From positions 63,634 to 127,633 of the forward strand of contig NZ_JACHIB010000007.1 of NCBI RefSeq assembly GCF_014203015.1: DNA of 64,000 nucleotides. The letters are read 5' to 3'. The translations under genes and the position numbers were made by a program. The notes below the pieces were generated by a model. It saw nothing but the letters and a program-made list of their open reading frames with translations, was not told the origin of the DNA and ran no database searches. Origin of the DNA: Castellaniella defragrans (GTDB lineage: Bacteria > Pseudomonadota > Gammaproteobacteria > Burkholderiales > Burkholderiaceae_B). Below are positions 18,236-32,518 of this stretch, in pieces (position 1 is the first letter of the stretch; every line of letters starts with the position of its first letter).

Positions 18236-20176
18236 CTACATCCGCCAGGACAGGTTCACGAACACGTTGGAGCCCGGCGTGTTGTAGCCGTCCACCCGCA
18301 CGTAGTCCTTGTCCAGCACGTTGTTCCAGCGCACCTGCACGCCCAGCGACTTGCTGAAGTCGTAGGCGGCGGTCAGGTTGACCAGGGCATAGCCGCCCAG
18401 GCGGGTGCGGTTGGCGATGTCGGCGTAGCGGTTGCCGGTGTACTGGTATTCCGCGCCCAGCCGCAGGGCCTGGATGCGGTGCTCGACGCCCAGGTGGAAG
18501 ACCTGGCGGGCGCGGTAGGGCAGCGCCGAGCCTTCGGCGGGCGTGAAGCCCTGGGCGGGCCGCGGGTCGTCGTTGCGCGGATCGAGGAAGTCGGCGCTGG
18601 CGCGCAGGGTGGTATCGCCGAAGTCGTGCTCCCCGGCCAGAGTCAGGCCGCGCAGGGTGGCCTGGGCGACGTTTTGCGGGGTCGTCCACCAGGTCACGGG
18701 GTCGGAGACGTTGACGATCAGGTCGCGCACCTTGTTCTGGTAGGCGGTCAGCCGCAGCAGGGTGCCGCCGCCCTGGTACTGGACGTGCGCCTCGATGTTG
18801 TGGGATTTTTCCGGCTTCAGGTCGGGATTCCCCTTGTAGAAGGCCGCGGGGTAGTCCTGGTACAGGTCGGCGAAGGTCGGGACGCGAAAGCCGGTGCTGC
18901 CGGCGATGCCGACCTGCCACGCCTCGCTCAGGTCCAGGTCCAGGCCCAGGCTGCCCGTGGTCTGGTTGCCGTGATCCGTGTAGTTGTCGTTGCGCACGCT
19001 GGCCTGCGTGTGCAGCCGGTCGAAGCCGCCCTTGTAGATCAGCGCCGCGCTGTTGACGTTGCGGTCCGTCCGGTCGTAGGAGAAGTCGCTGTTGACGCGT
19101 TCTTCCAGGCGTTCGGCCAGGATCGAGACGCGCTGGCCGGGCAGGACCTGCAGGTTGTTCTGCCACGACAGGGTGCGCTTCAGGCTCGAATGCACGAACG
19201 AGCCGTCGGTGGGACGGCGGTAGTCCAGGGAATCCCGCGTCCAGCCGAATCGCAGCACGCTTTCCCACCGGTCGGTGATCCGGTCCGTGCTGGTGAGGCG
19301 GTAGGCCTGCTGGCGCACGAGGTTGCGCACGTTGTCCTCGGTGGCGTAGGGGTAGTCGTCCTGCGTGCCGTCGGAATCGGCATGCAGGGTGCTGTCGTAG
19401 GCGGCCAGGCCGATGTGGTGGCCCGCGGCCCACTGGTAGCCCAGGGTGCCGGCCCAGCCGCGGCTGGCATAGCCGTCCTCGTCGGCGTAGTGTCCCCAGC
19501 TGTCGGTGGAACTGTTGTTGGCGAAATGCCGGCGCATGACGTCGAAGCCCTTGCTGCCCGCGGCGCTGGCGGAAAGGCTGTAGTCCCAGCCCGCGCTGGC
19601 GCCCGACAGTCCCAGGCTGGACTTGACCGTCTCGTAGGTGCCGTATCCCAGGTTGGCCCAGGCCGACAGCGGACGGTCCTGCGCGCCCTTTTTCGTGATG
19701 ATGTTGACCACGCCGCCGATGGCGTCCGAGCCGTACAGGCTGCTGGCGGCGCCGCGCAGGATCTCGACGCGTTCGACCAGGGCCGGGTCGATGGATTCCA
19801 GCCGGGTTCCGCCCGACAGCAGTTCCGTGGCCCGCATGCCGTCGATCAGCACGAGCGTCTGGCTGGGATTGGCGCCGCGCAGGTAGAGGCCGCTGACGGT
19901 CTGCGGCCCGCCGGTGGTCGTGAACTGCACGCCCGGGGCGCGGCCGATGATTTCGGCGAGGCCGTCGCCGCGTGCGCGGGCGAGCGTGTCCTGGCCGATG
20001 ACGGTGACGTCGCCCACCGCGTCGGCCAGCGGCTCGGGGCTGCGGCTGGCGGTGACGACGATGTCCCGCAGCGTCGGCACGGCGGCGTCGGTGGCGGTGG
20101 CGGTGGATTGGGCCGTGGCGGCCAGGGGAAGCAGACAGCAGGCGGCCGCGAGGCGGCGCGGGATGGAAGCAGACAT
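18236..20176 (-). CDS. btuB: TonB-dependent vitamin B12 receptor
   Basis: 646 residues. A signal peptide (about 1-22), a TonB-box-like LRDIVVTASRS, a plug domain (about 40-150, with RGANPSQTLVLIDGMR and LRGAASSLYGSDAIGGVVNIITKKG) and a 22-strand-type barrel to the C-terminus. Among TonB-dependent receptors, B12 specificity is supported by the cobalamin riboswitch directly upstream and btuF directly downstream. The start is preceded by an AGGG-containing leader. Confidence 0.92.
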   Translation of the reverse strand: MSASIPRRLAAACCLLPLAATAQSTATATDAAVPTLRDIVVTASRSPEPLADAVGDVTVIGQDTLARARGDGLAEIIGRAPGVQFTTTGGPQTVSGLYLRGANPSQTLVLIDGMRATELLSGGTRLESIDPALVERVEILRGAASSLYGSDAIGGVVNIITKKGAQDRPLSAWANLGYGTYETVKSSLGLSGASAGWDYSLSASAAGSKGFDVMRRHFANNSSTDSWGHYADEDGYASRGWAGTLGYQWAAGHHIGLAAYDSTLHADSDGTQDDYPYATEDNVRNLVRQQAYRLTSTDRITDRWESVLRFGWTRDSLDYRRPTDGSFVHSSLKRTLSWQNNLQVLPGQRVSILAERLEERVNSDFSYDRTDRNVNSAALIYKGGFDRLHTQASVRNDNYTDHGNQTTGSLGLDLDLSEAWQVGIAGSTGFRVPTFADLYQDYPAAFYKGNPDLKPEKSHNIEAHVQYQGGGTLLRLTAYQNKVRDLIVNVSDPVTWWTTPQNVAQATLRGLTLAGEHDFGDTTLRASADFLDPRNDDPRPAQGFTPAEGSALPYRARQVFHLGVEHRIQALRLGAEYQYTGNRYADIANRTRLGGYALVNLTAAYDFSKSLGVQVRWNNVLDKDYVRVDGYNTPGSNVFVNLSWRM

Positions 20177-20218
20177 GACGAGGCCCTGTTTGGCGCGCGT
20201 CCCCGCACGCCGGCATTG

Positions 20219-20278
20219 AAAAACGCCCGTGGGCCGCGTTCCGCCATGGAGGGCGGGATGCCGGGGCCGCGCCGGGCG
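20219..20278 (-). terminator. Possible expression platform of the B12 riboswitch
   Basis: On the minus strand CGCCCG pairs with a distal CGGGCG followed by TTTTT, enclosing an internal CCGCC/GGCGG hairpin. Fits an attenuator between the aptamer and btuB; pairing alternatives were judged by eye. Confidence 0.4.
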
Positions 20279-20282
20279 GGAT

Positions 20283-20418
20283 CAGGTATCGAAGCAGGCC
20301 GGTATCGGGCTGGCATGGAGGCATGCGCACCGTTGCGGGGGCAGCACAGCTGGGCTCGCGGGCGAGCCGTCTGTTTCCCGTTTGAATACGCCGCACGGGT
20401 GGCGCGGCGCATACCTGT
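20283..20418 (-). promoter_or_regulatory. Cobalamin riboswitch upstream of btuB
   Basis: Minus-strand conserved elements appear in the correct order: a GC-rich hairpin, GGGAAAC (about 20379-20373), the core GCTGCCCCCGCAACG (20345-20331) and the B12-box region ATGCCAGCCCGATACCGGCC (about 20316-20297). It lies about 110 nt upstream of the btuB start. The riboswitch lowers expression of B12 uptake genes when adenosylcobalamin is bound. Confidence 0.9.
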
Positions 20419-20428
20419 TTCGCCGCGA

Positions 20429-20456
20429 ACTATAGCATGCGGCTTCCGTAGGCAAG
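20429..20456 (-). promoter_or_regulatory. Probable promoter of btuB-btuF
   Basis: Minus strand -10 TATAGT (20434-20429) with TTGCCT or CTTGCC 15-16 bp upstream. The predicted start near 20422 falls just before the riboswitch. Confidence 0.5.
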
Positions 20457-20485
20457 GGCGATGACCTTGCCGGGAACGCGGTCCG

Positions 20486-20644
20486 TCAGGCGCTCGTCGC
20501 CGCCGGGCGGCGCGCGCCGGACAGGATGTCCAGGACGCGGGCGATCAGGCTCTTGCGGGGCCGGCCCGCGCGGGCGGCGAGTTCCTGCGCCAGCATGCGC
20601 TCGAAGGTTTCGTTCACGGGGTAGTTGGAAAAGGGAACCAACAT
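20486..20644 (-). CDS. Small unrecognised 52-residue protein
   Basis: ATG 20644 is preceded by AAGGAG at 6-nt spacing, the best Shine-Dalgarno in the area, which supports a real gene. The product is 52 residues, basic at the C-terminal half, with no signal peptide or membrane helix and no motif I recognise. Longer frames in this place (starting at 20701 or 20705) lack a ribosome-binding site. It ends just before the btuB promoter and diverges from the autotransporter across a palindromic region. Confidence 0.5.
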   Translation of the reverse strand: MLVPFSNYPVNETFERMLAQELAARAGRPRKSLIARVLDILSGARRPAATSA

Positions 20645-20713
20645 GCTGCGCTCCTTGCGTGTGTCTGCGTGCTTGCCTGTCTGCCTTTCGCAAGCCCGCA
20701 AGCAACTGGTGAA

Positions 20714-20736
20714 AACCCTTTATAGGGTTAACCCTA
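20714..20736. promoter_or_regulatory. Overlapping palindromes, candidate operator
   Basis: AACCCTTTATAGGGTT (20714-20729) and TAGGGTTAACCCTA (20723-20736) are inverted repeats that share one arm, giving alternating CCCT/AGGG blocks. It lies between the small gene (minus) and the autotransporter (plus) and overlaps a TATAAA-like -10 on the minus strand. Confidence 0.55.
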
Positions 20737-20814
20737 GTATAGCGAAAGAAGCGGGTCGGCGCCTGCTTTCTGGTTTATAACCTTGCGTTACACCATCATC
20801 ATTCTGTTGCGCTC

Positions 20815-23800
20815 ATGTTCCTCAAATCGCTCACCGGCCTGTTTTCCCTCACGTTGGCCGGTTTATCCTGCGCACAGGCGTACGAAGTCCACACGATCAC
20901 GACACCCGCCGGGCAGCCGGCGTTCGAGCTGCGGTACTTCGATCCGGCCGACGGGCCCTTCGTGTCCGACAACGAGGGCACCCAGGTATCGACATGGGCC
21001 TGGTCGCCGCATCTGATCCAGCAGATCAATCAGGGGGTGCGCTACTGGGCCAGCCTGATCCAGCCCCAGGGCGCCTTGGAGCCGGCCGTCATCCATATCG
21101 GCACCTATGATGCATGGGCCAATGCCTTCGGCCTGTCTATCCTGGGCGATGGCGGGCGGAACCCGAAAACCGTGCTGCAGATGCGGCTGCAGGGCCTGCC
21201 GAGCAGCCCCGCCAGCATGGAGGACGGCTCGCACGCGGCCTTCGGCCTGGGGCCGTCCGTTTACCCCACCGTCACGCATTTCAGCCAGATCCCCTTGACG
21301 GGCAAGGACGATATCGTTTCGACCGCCATTCACGAACTGGGTCATGGCTTCGGCATCATCAGCTCGATCCGGAACACCGCGGGCACGCTGACGCCGGCCT
21401 TCGGCGACGTGCTGGGCGGGTGGGCGTCCCTGATGGTGGACGACAACGGCAACCCCGCGCGGCCGGGGCAGGTCATCCTGTGCCGGGGATGCCCCAACCC
21501 CGCAGCGTCCGATGTCTTCGACGTGCGCCAGGACAAGGGCATGCTGGTGGGCCCCCATATCGATGAAGTGCTGGCCGGCGGCCTGCCCGGCGTGCCGGTG
21601 GCCATGCTGAAGCACAAGGTCGACGGGACCGTCAGTGTGGATGACAACTACATGAGCCACATCGAGCTGAAGAACAGCATGATGAGCCACCAGAGCTACC
21701 GCAACTACACCGGCTTCATGGAAGCGGAGCTGGCGGTGCTGCAGGACCTGGGCTACACCATAGACCGGCGTAATTTCTTCGGGCGCTCGATCTACGGCAG
21801 CGGCCTGGATGTCGTCAACACGCAGGGCTATTCCGCCCGCAACGCCGAGGGCACCGCGTATCTGCCGGGCAGCTACAGCACGGCGCTGCTGGGCCTGGGC
21901 CTGCACGTCTATGGCAGCGGCAACCGGATCCGCCAGGCGGCCGACCTGCTGACGGCGGGAGAGGGCGGCGCCGGCATCCGGGTCGATGGCGAAGGCAATG
22001 CGCTGACGATCGATCCGGGCGTGCGCGTGCATGCCGACGGTTCGTCGGGGCAGGGGATTATGTTCGCCTACGGCAGGAACCATACCCTGGTCCAGCGCGG
22101 CGACGTCGAAGCCCTGGGCGAGCGCGGTGTCGGCCTGCGCTTCGATTTCGGTACCAACGTTTTTACCGCGGCGTTCGAGGACCGGGGCTCGTATATCCAT
22201 GCCTCCGCCGAGGGCCCCTTGCCCCCGCTGCCGGAACTTGACGGCCCCCTGGTGACCCAGGCCGATATCTCCGGCCGGGTGGCGGGGCGAGAAGCCGCCA
22301 TTTACATGTCGGCCAATGCTTACGTGGCACGCCTGAATCTGATGCAGGGCGCGCGCATCGAAGGCGATATCGTGTCTTTGTACGATCAGCAGGACGATCT
22401 GGGCGCCCAACGCCTGACGACCGTGTCCTTCGGCCAGCGCGCCGATGTGGCGGGCCGGGCCACGGGGCAGGCGGATGCGGATTTTCGCTTTGCCTATACG
22501 GGCAATATCCTGGGCGGGAAGAACCTGACGCTGACGTTTGACGGCGGCGATACCCGCTTGAACGGCCGCAACGAGGTATATGGTGCGGAGATCCGGCCGG
22601 GCGCCCGGCTCGGCGGCAATGCCACCTACACAATGACCGGGGGCGGCGCCTTGACCAATCAGGGGACGCTCGCGCCCGGCAACTCGCTGGGCCGGATCGA
22701 CGTGATCGGCAATTATGCGCAGACGGCCAGCGGCACCTTGCAGGCCGAATTCGACGCCTCGGGCGCCTCGGACGTGCTGGCCGTCAGCGGGACGGCGACG
22801 CTGGCGGGCGGACTGGATCTGATGCCGATGGCCGGCTGGTACGCCGACGGCTGGTCCGCCACGGCGAGCCCCCTGCGGGCGGGCACCGTGGCCGGGGATT
22901 TCGACACGGTCGCGTTGTCGCCGGTTTCGCCCACCCTGCGGTTCGAGGCCGCCGGCCTGGGCGCCGGCCAGTATGACCTGAGCATGACGCGGCCGGCCGA
23001 CGCCTATGGCCGCTACGGCGCCAGCGCCAACGATCTGCGCGCAGGGCGGGCCCTGTCGCAGCTGGCTGCGTTGGGGACGCCGGCGGTGCAGCCGCTGTTC
23101 CGCGGCCTGGATTTCTCCGCTCCGGATGGTCACGAAGTCGCGCAGGCGCTGGTGCAGGTGTCGCCCGCCCCCTACAGCACGGGGCTGGCGGCGTCGCTGC
23201 GGCGTGATCGCGCGGCGGCGGATGCGGCCCTGCGCAGCCTGGCGCCGGACGGTGCTCCGGCCGGTTCGGGATGGGCCGGCCATGCCGCCCTGTTCGGCGG
23301 CACGGGCAGGCAGGATGCCCGGGGCACGCTGGTGGGCGGCCGCGAGACCCTGTATGGGGTGGTGGCGGGCAGCAGCCGGCGGCTGGAGGCGGCCCCCGAC
23401 GTCACGGTGGGCTTCAGCCTGGACCTGTCCGAGCAGAAGGTCAGCCTGCGGACTCCGTATCGGGGCGAGGCCAAGGCCACGGCCGTGGGGCTGGGCGCGC
23501 AGTGGCGCTACCGGCCCGATGCCGGGCGGGGCTGGACCGCGCAGAGCGCCGCGCGCCTGGGGGTGGAGCGCGGAACCATGGATCGCCAGGTGGCCTTTGC
23601 GGATTATTCCGCCCGCCACAAGGCGGACTGGACGGGCTACGGGGTGTCGGCCCAGGCCGAGGGCGGCTATCGGTTTGCCTTGACGGAATCGCTGTCGGCG
23701 GGGCCTTTCGTGTCGCTGGACTATGCGCGTCTGATGCGCCCCGGGGTGGATGAGTCCGGCGCCCAGGCGACGCGGCTGATGCTGGATCGCCTGCACGCCG

Positions 23801-24126
23801 ATGCCTTGCGCTCGCGCCTGGGGATCGATGCCCGTACGGCATGGGATCTGGGCGGCGAGCGGGCGGTCTCGGCCCGGCTGCAGATCAGCTGGGACCGGGA
23901 ATGGCTGGACCGGGACGTCAGCCAGACGGCGCGCTTCGACGCGCAGCCGGCCGTGTCGTTTGCCAGCGTCAACACCTGGGTGCCGCGCGACACGCTGGGA
24001 CTGCGCGCGGGTCTGGACTGGCGGCGCGGCGAGCGGGTCTCCGTGGGCCTGGAGCTGGGCGGCCAGACGGGAGGCAGTTACCGGGCCATCGACGGGCAGC
24101 TCAAGCTGCGCTGGGCGTTCCGCTAG
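20815..24126 (+). CDS. Autotransporter with metzincin-like N-terminal domain
   Basis: 1103 residues. A signal peptide (about 1-22) is followed by a putative protease domain (about 23-320) with HELGHGFG (His173, Glu174, His177, Gly180) and a later Met-turn-like NSMMSHQSYRNY. Next come a short beta-helix-type passenger (about 340-720) and a C-terminal autotransporter beta-barrel (about 820-1103, from GWAGHAALFGG to the end). In HExxHxxGxxH metzincins the third ligand should follow three residues after the glycine; here that position is Ser183. The barrel would export the passenger through the outer membrane. An AT-richer stretch with TATAAC precedes the start. Substrate unknown. Confidence 0.85.
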   Translation: MFLKSLTGLFSLTLAGLSCAQAYEVHTITTPAGQPAFELRYFDPADGPFVSDNEGTQVSTWAWSPHLIQQINQGVRYWASLIQPQGALEPAVIHIGTYDAWANAFGLSILGDGGRNPKTVLQMRLQGLPSSPASMEDGSHAAFGLGPSVYPTVTHFSQIPLTGKDDIVSTAIHELGHGFGIISSIRNTAGTLTPAFGDVLGGWASLMVDDNGNPARPGQVILCRGCPNPAASDVFDVRQDKGMLVGPHIDEVLAGGLPGVPVAMLKHKVDGTVSVDDNYMSHIELKNSMMSHQSYRNYTGFMEAELAVLQDLGYTIDRRNFFGRSIYGSGLDVVNTQGYSARNAEGTAYLPGSYSTALLGLGLHVYGSGNRIRQAADLLTAGEGGAGIRVDGEGNALTIDPGVRVHADGSSGQGIMFAYGRNHTLVQRGDVEALGERGVGLRFDFGTNVFTAAFEDRGSYIHASAEGPLPPLPELDGPLVTQADISGRVAGREAAIYMSANAYVARLNLMQGARIEGDIVSLYDQQDDLGAQRLTTVSFGQRADVAGRATGQADADFRFAYTGNILGGKNLTLTFDGGDTRLNGRNEVYGAEIRPGARLGGNATYTMTGGGALTNQGTLAPGNSLGRIDVIGNYAQTASGTLQAEFDASGASDVLAVSGTATLAGGLDLMPMAGWYADGWSATASPLRAGTVAGDFDTVALSPVSPTLRFEAAGLGAGQYDLSMTRPADAYGRYGASANDLRAGRALSQLAALGTPAVQPLFRGLDFSAPDGHEVAQALVQVSPAPYSTGLAASLRRDRAAADAALRSLAPDGAPAGSGWAGHAALFGGTGRQDARGTLVGGRETLYGVVAGSSRRLEAAPDVTVGFSLDLSEQKVSLRTPYRGEAKATAVGLGAQWRYRPDAGRGWTAQSAARLGVERGTMDRQVAFADYSARHKADWTGYGVSAQAEGGYRFALTESLSAGPFVSLDYARLMRPGVDESGAQATRLMLDRLHADALRSRLGIDARTAWDLGGERAVSARLQISWDREWLDRDVSQTARFDAQPAVSFASVNTWVPRDTLGLRAGLDWRRGERVSVGLELGGQTGGSYRAIDGQLKLRWAFR

Positions 24127-24206
24127 CGCACGTTGCCGCGCATCCGCGGCGGGGCCTGGTGTCGGCGATACAATGAAAGTTTGTCCATTGCCGCCCGGAT
24201 CCCGCC

Positions 24207-27980
<3,774 letters not shown>

Positions 27981-28115
27981 TGCGGACCGGGGCGTTTGCG
28001 GGCGAGTCCCCGCGCCGGGCGCATCTGGGGATCCGGACGGCCCGCGGCCTTGCCCGCCGTGCGGGCCGCGCCGCGCCGGCGGGCCGCCCGCCCGCCGCCG
28101 ATCCGGAGCAAGGCC

Positions 28116-28907
28116 GTGCCGCGCGATGACGCGGCCCGGCGCCGGGAACTGGGCGCCTTCCTGCGCAGCGCCCGGGCGCGCGTCGCCCCGGCCGACCACG
28201 GCCTGCCGCCTGGTGTCCGGCGCCGCACGCCGGGCCTGCGGCGCGAGGAGATCGCCCAGCTGTGCGGCATCAGCACCACCTGGTACACCTGGATCGAGCA
28301 GGGGCGCGAGGTGTCCGTGTCCGTGGACGTCTGGTGCCGCCTGGCCGAGGCCCTGCGGCTGGCGCGTGCCGAGCGGCACTACCTGTTCAGCCTGGCCGAA
28401 TGCGCCGACCCCGAGGCCGGCCGCCTGGATGCGATCGCCCTGCCCGAGGGCCTGCAGGATTGCGTCGACAGCATCCGCTGCCCGGCCTACGTGCTGGACC
28501 GGTGCTGGAACGTGCTGGCCTGCAACGCCGCCCTGCTGCGGCTGTTCGACGGCTGGCCGGCGCGCGGCCAGCCCAATCTGCTGCGCTACATCTTCCTCGA
28601 CCCGGCGGCGCGCACGCTGGTGGTGGACTGGGAGGAGCGCGCCAGCCGGGTGGTGGCCGAGTTCCGCGCCGACGTGGCGGCGCTGGCGGGCGAATCCGAC
28701 ATCGCGGCGCTGGTGGCCGAGCTGCAGGCCGGCAGCCCGCTGTTCGCCCGGGCCTGGACGCGCCAGGTGGTGGTGGACCGGGAAGGCGGCCTGCGCGAAT
28801 TCCAGCATCCGGCCGACGGCCGGATGCGCCTGCGGCAGTTCACCTTCCGGCTGGCGATCCGGCCCGACTGCAAGCTGGTGATGCTGCTTGATGAGCCCGG
28901 ACATTGA
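28116..28907 (+). CDS. XRE-family regulator with MmyB-like ligand domain
   Basis: 263 residues. The N-terminal helix-turn-helix (about 10-80) has the family-typical RRRTPGLRREEIAQLCGISTTWYTWIEQGR. The C-terminal MmyB-like ligand-binding region (about 100-260) contains NLLRYIFLDPAAR and ends in LRQFTFR and KLVMLL. Such regulators commonly repress neighbouring enzymes or transporters in response to a small or lipidic ligand. I chose GTG 28116 because GGAG lies upstream and the frame before it is low-complexity Arg/Ala. It converges with the MFS exporter gene. Confidence 0.88.
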   Translation: MPRDDAARRRELGAFLRSARARVAPADHGLPPGVRRRTPGLRREEIAQLCGISTTWYTWIEQGREVSVSVDVWCRLAEALRLARAERHYLFSLAECADPEAGRLDAIALPEGLQDCVDSIRCPAYVLDRCWNVLACNAALLRLFDGWPARGQPNLLRYIFLDPAARTLVVDWEERASRVVAEFRADVAALAGESDIAALVAELQAGSPLFARAWTRQVVVDREGGLREFQHPADGRMRLRQFTFRLAIRPDCKLVMLLDEPGH

Positions 28908-28947
28908 ATAGTGAACAGTCCCCGCGGGCCGCTCCGTGCCGGACGGA

Positions 28948-30378
28948 CTAGCTGCGTGCCCGCAGCTGGCTGCCCGCGCGCGCCGGCAGGCGCCGGAAGG
29001 ACAGGGCGGAGGCCGCCACGATCAGGGCGATGACCGCGAAGCCCCACATCACGTCGATGCGGTCGGCCTCGACGCCGCCGCGCAGCGTCATGCTGAGGTT
29101 CAGCGTCATCGCCGCGCAGGCCACCCCCAGGCTGATGCCCAGCTGCTGGGCCGTGGCGGCGAAGCTGCTGGCGCGGCTCATCTGCGCGGAATCCAGGTCG
29201 GCGTAGGTCAGGGCGTTGATGGCGGTGAACTGCAGCGAACGGAAGAAGCCCCCGACCAGCAGCACCGCCACCATGGCCCAGATCGGCGTGTCGGCCCGGA
29301 ACAGGGCGCAGGCGGCGATGAAGGCCGCCGCGATCAGGGCGTTGGCGACCAGCACGCGGCGGAAGCCGAAGCGGCGCACGATGGGCGTGGCCACCAGCTT
29401 CATGAGCATCGCGCCGGCGGCCGAGGTGAAGGTGATCATGCCGGCCGAGAAGGCCGACAGGCCGAAGCCCACCTGCAGCAGGATGGCCAGCAGGAAGGGC
29501 GAGGCGCCGACGGAGAAGCGGCACAGATTGCCGCCCAGCACCGACACGGCGAAGGTCTGGATGCGCAGCAGGCTCAGGTCGATGATGGGGTAGGTGACGT
29601 GGCGGGCGTGGCGGATGTACAGGATCCCGCAGACCAGGCCCAGGCCCAGCAGCCCCAGGGTCGGCCAGAGGCCCAGGCTGCCGTGGCCGGCGGCCTCCAG
29701 GCAGCTCATCAGGGCCGCCATGGCGGCGCTGCTGAGCAGGAAGCCCACCGTGTCCAGCCGCGGACGGCTGTCGGGCACGTCGGCGGCGATCCAGCGCCGC
29801 ACCATATAGATGCCCAGGATGCCCACCGGGATGTTGATCAGGAAGATCCAGTGCCAGGAGGCGTAGGTGACCAGAAAGCCGCCGACCGGCGGGCCGATGA
29901 CCGGCCCCAGCAGGGCGGGGATGGTCAGGAAGGCCATGGCCTTGAGCAGCTCGGCCTTGGGGATGCGGCGCAGCAGGATGATGCGCCCCACCGGCACCAT
30001 CATGGCGCCCGCGGCGCCCTGCACGAGCCGGGCGGCGACCAGCTGGGCCAGCGTGACGCTGGCCGCGCAGGCGACCGAGCTCAGGGTGAACAGCGCGATG
30101 GCCGCCAGGAACACGGCGCGCGCGCCGAACCGGTCCGCCGCCCAGCCGCTGATGGGCACGAACACCGCCGTGGCCAGCAGGTAGGAGGTGATGGTGACGT
30201 TCATGTGCACCACCGTGGTGCCGAAATTCAACGCCATGGCGGGCAGCGCGGTGGCGACCACGGTGGCGTCCAGCATCTGCATGAACAGCGCGCAGCCCAC
30301 GATGAAGGGAATCATCCGGATTTCCCGGGACGAGGCGGCGGACGGGGCGGAGGCGCGGCGGGGCGGGGATTCGGACAT
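28948..30378 (-). CDS. MFS drug/H+ antiporter, DHA2 (EmrB/QacA-type)
   Basis: 476 residues with about 13-14 membrane helices. It carries family motif A (GWAADRFGARAVF), motif C-like LGPVIGPPVGGFLV and the early ALFMQMLDATVVATALPAMA typical of EmrB-type exporters. ATG 30378 gives the expected short N-terminus; an upstream in-frame ATG (30429) is less likely. It is convergent with the MmyB-type regulator and divergent from the DUF3460 gene. No membrane-fusion partner is adjacent, so it may act alone. Substrate unknown. Confidence 0.88.
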   Translation of the reverse strand: MSESPPRRASAPSAASSREIRMIPFIVGCALFMQMLDATVVATALPAMALNFGTTVVHMNVTITSYLLATAVFVPISGWAADRFGARAVFLAAIALFTLSSVACAASVTLAQLVAARLVQGAAGAMMVPVGRIILLRRIPKAELLKAMAFLTIPALLGPVIGPPVGGFLVTYASWHWIFLINIPVGILGIYMVRRWIAADVPDSRPRLDTVGFLLSSAAMAALMSCLEAAGHGSLGLWPTLGLLGLGLVCGILYIRHARHVTYPIIDLSLLRIQTFAVSVLGGNLCRFSVGASPFLLAILLQVGFGLSAFSAGMITFTSAAGAMLMKLVATPIVRRFGFRRVLVANALIAAAFIAACALFRADTPIWAMVAVLLVGGFFRSLQFTAINALTYADLDSAQMSRASSFAATAQQLGISLGVACAAMTLNLSMTLRGGVEADRIDVMWGFAVIALIVAASALSFRRLPARAGSQLRARS

Positions 30379-30451
30379 GAAAGGGGCCCGACGGGGCCGA
30401 GTGCAGTAAACTTGGGGCCCATCGGTCATGGAGATCGGCTACGGCACTATT

Positions 30452-30643
30452 ATGGCAAACAACTACACCTCTGAACTGACCCAGTTCCTGAACCAATACA
30501 AATCGGATCATCCCGATACCGAAGCGCGCCAGTTCGCCGGCCGCGCCCGCCTGTGGGACAAGGAACTGGATCCGGAGCTGCAGGAAGGCTTCCGGGCCGC
30601 CCGCGTGCCCCAGGACCCCTACGTCTACTACCAGAAGGCCTGA
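30452..30643 (+). CDS. DUF3460 family small protein
   Basis: 63 residues; pattern TQFLNQYKSDHPDTEARQ then GRARLWDK and a C-terminal YVYYQK matches the small DUF3460 proteins found upstream of scpA in betaproteobacteria. Function unknown. An in-frame ATG at 30428 would add eight residues; ATG 30452 gives the family-length product but has no strong Shine-Dalgarno. It ends 9 bp before scpA and is likely co-transcribed. Confidence 0.8.
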   Translation: MANNYTSELTQFLNQYKSDHPDTEARQFAGRARLWDKELDPELQEGFRAARVPQDPYVYYQKA

Positions 30644-30652
30644 CCGGGCCCC

Positions 30653-32390
<1,738 letters not shown>

Positions 32391-32408
32391 CCCCCGGATT
32401 CCGGCCTT

Positions 32409-32441
32409 CTTGCCCCCTGGAACGCCCGGGGGAGCGGCAAG
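32409..32441 (+). terminator. Hairpin after panC
   Basis: CTTGCC/GGCAAG outer arms with an inner CCCC/GGGG pairing, 18 bp after the panC stop. No T-run. Confidence 0.4.
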
Positions 32442-32457
32442 CTGTCAGAATTGACAG
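32442..32457. promoter_or_regulatory. Inverted repeat upstream of the LuxR-type gene
   Basis: CTGTCA-GAAT-TGACAG, perfect 6-bp arms, 62 bp before the start codon. Possible operator. Confidence 0.35.
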
Positions 32458-32518
32458 GTGCGCCACCCCTGCCCGTCATGCAGAATCCCCCGCATACGAC
32501 AATGAAGGGGGAGACTCC

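Noticed and set aside
20430-20705. 91-residue minus-strand frame over the small gene
   Set aside because: Lacks a ribosome-binding site and extends into the btuB promoter; the 52-residue frame fits better.
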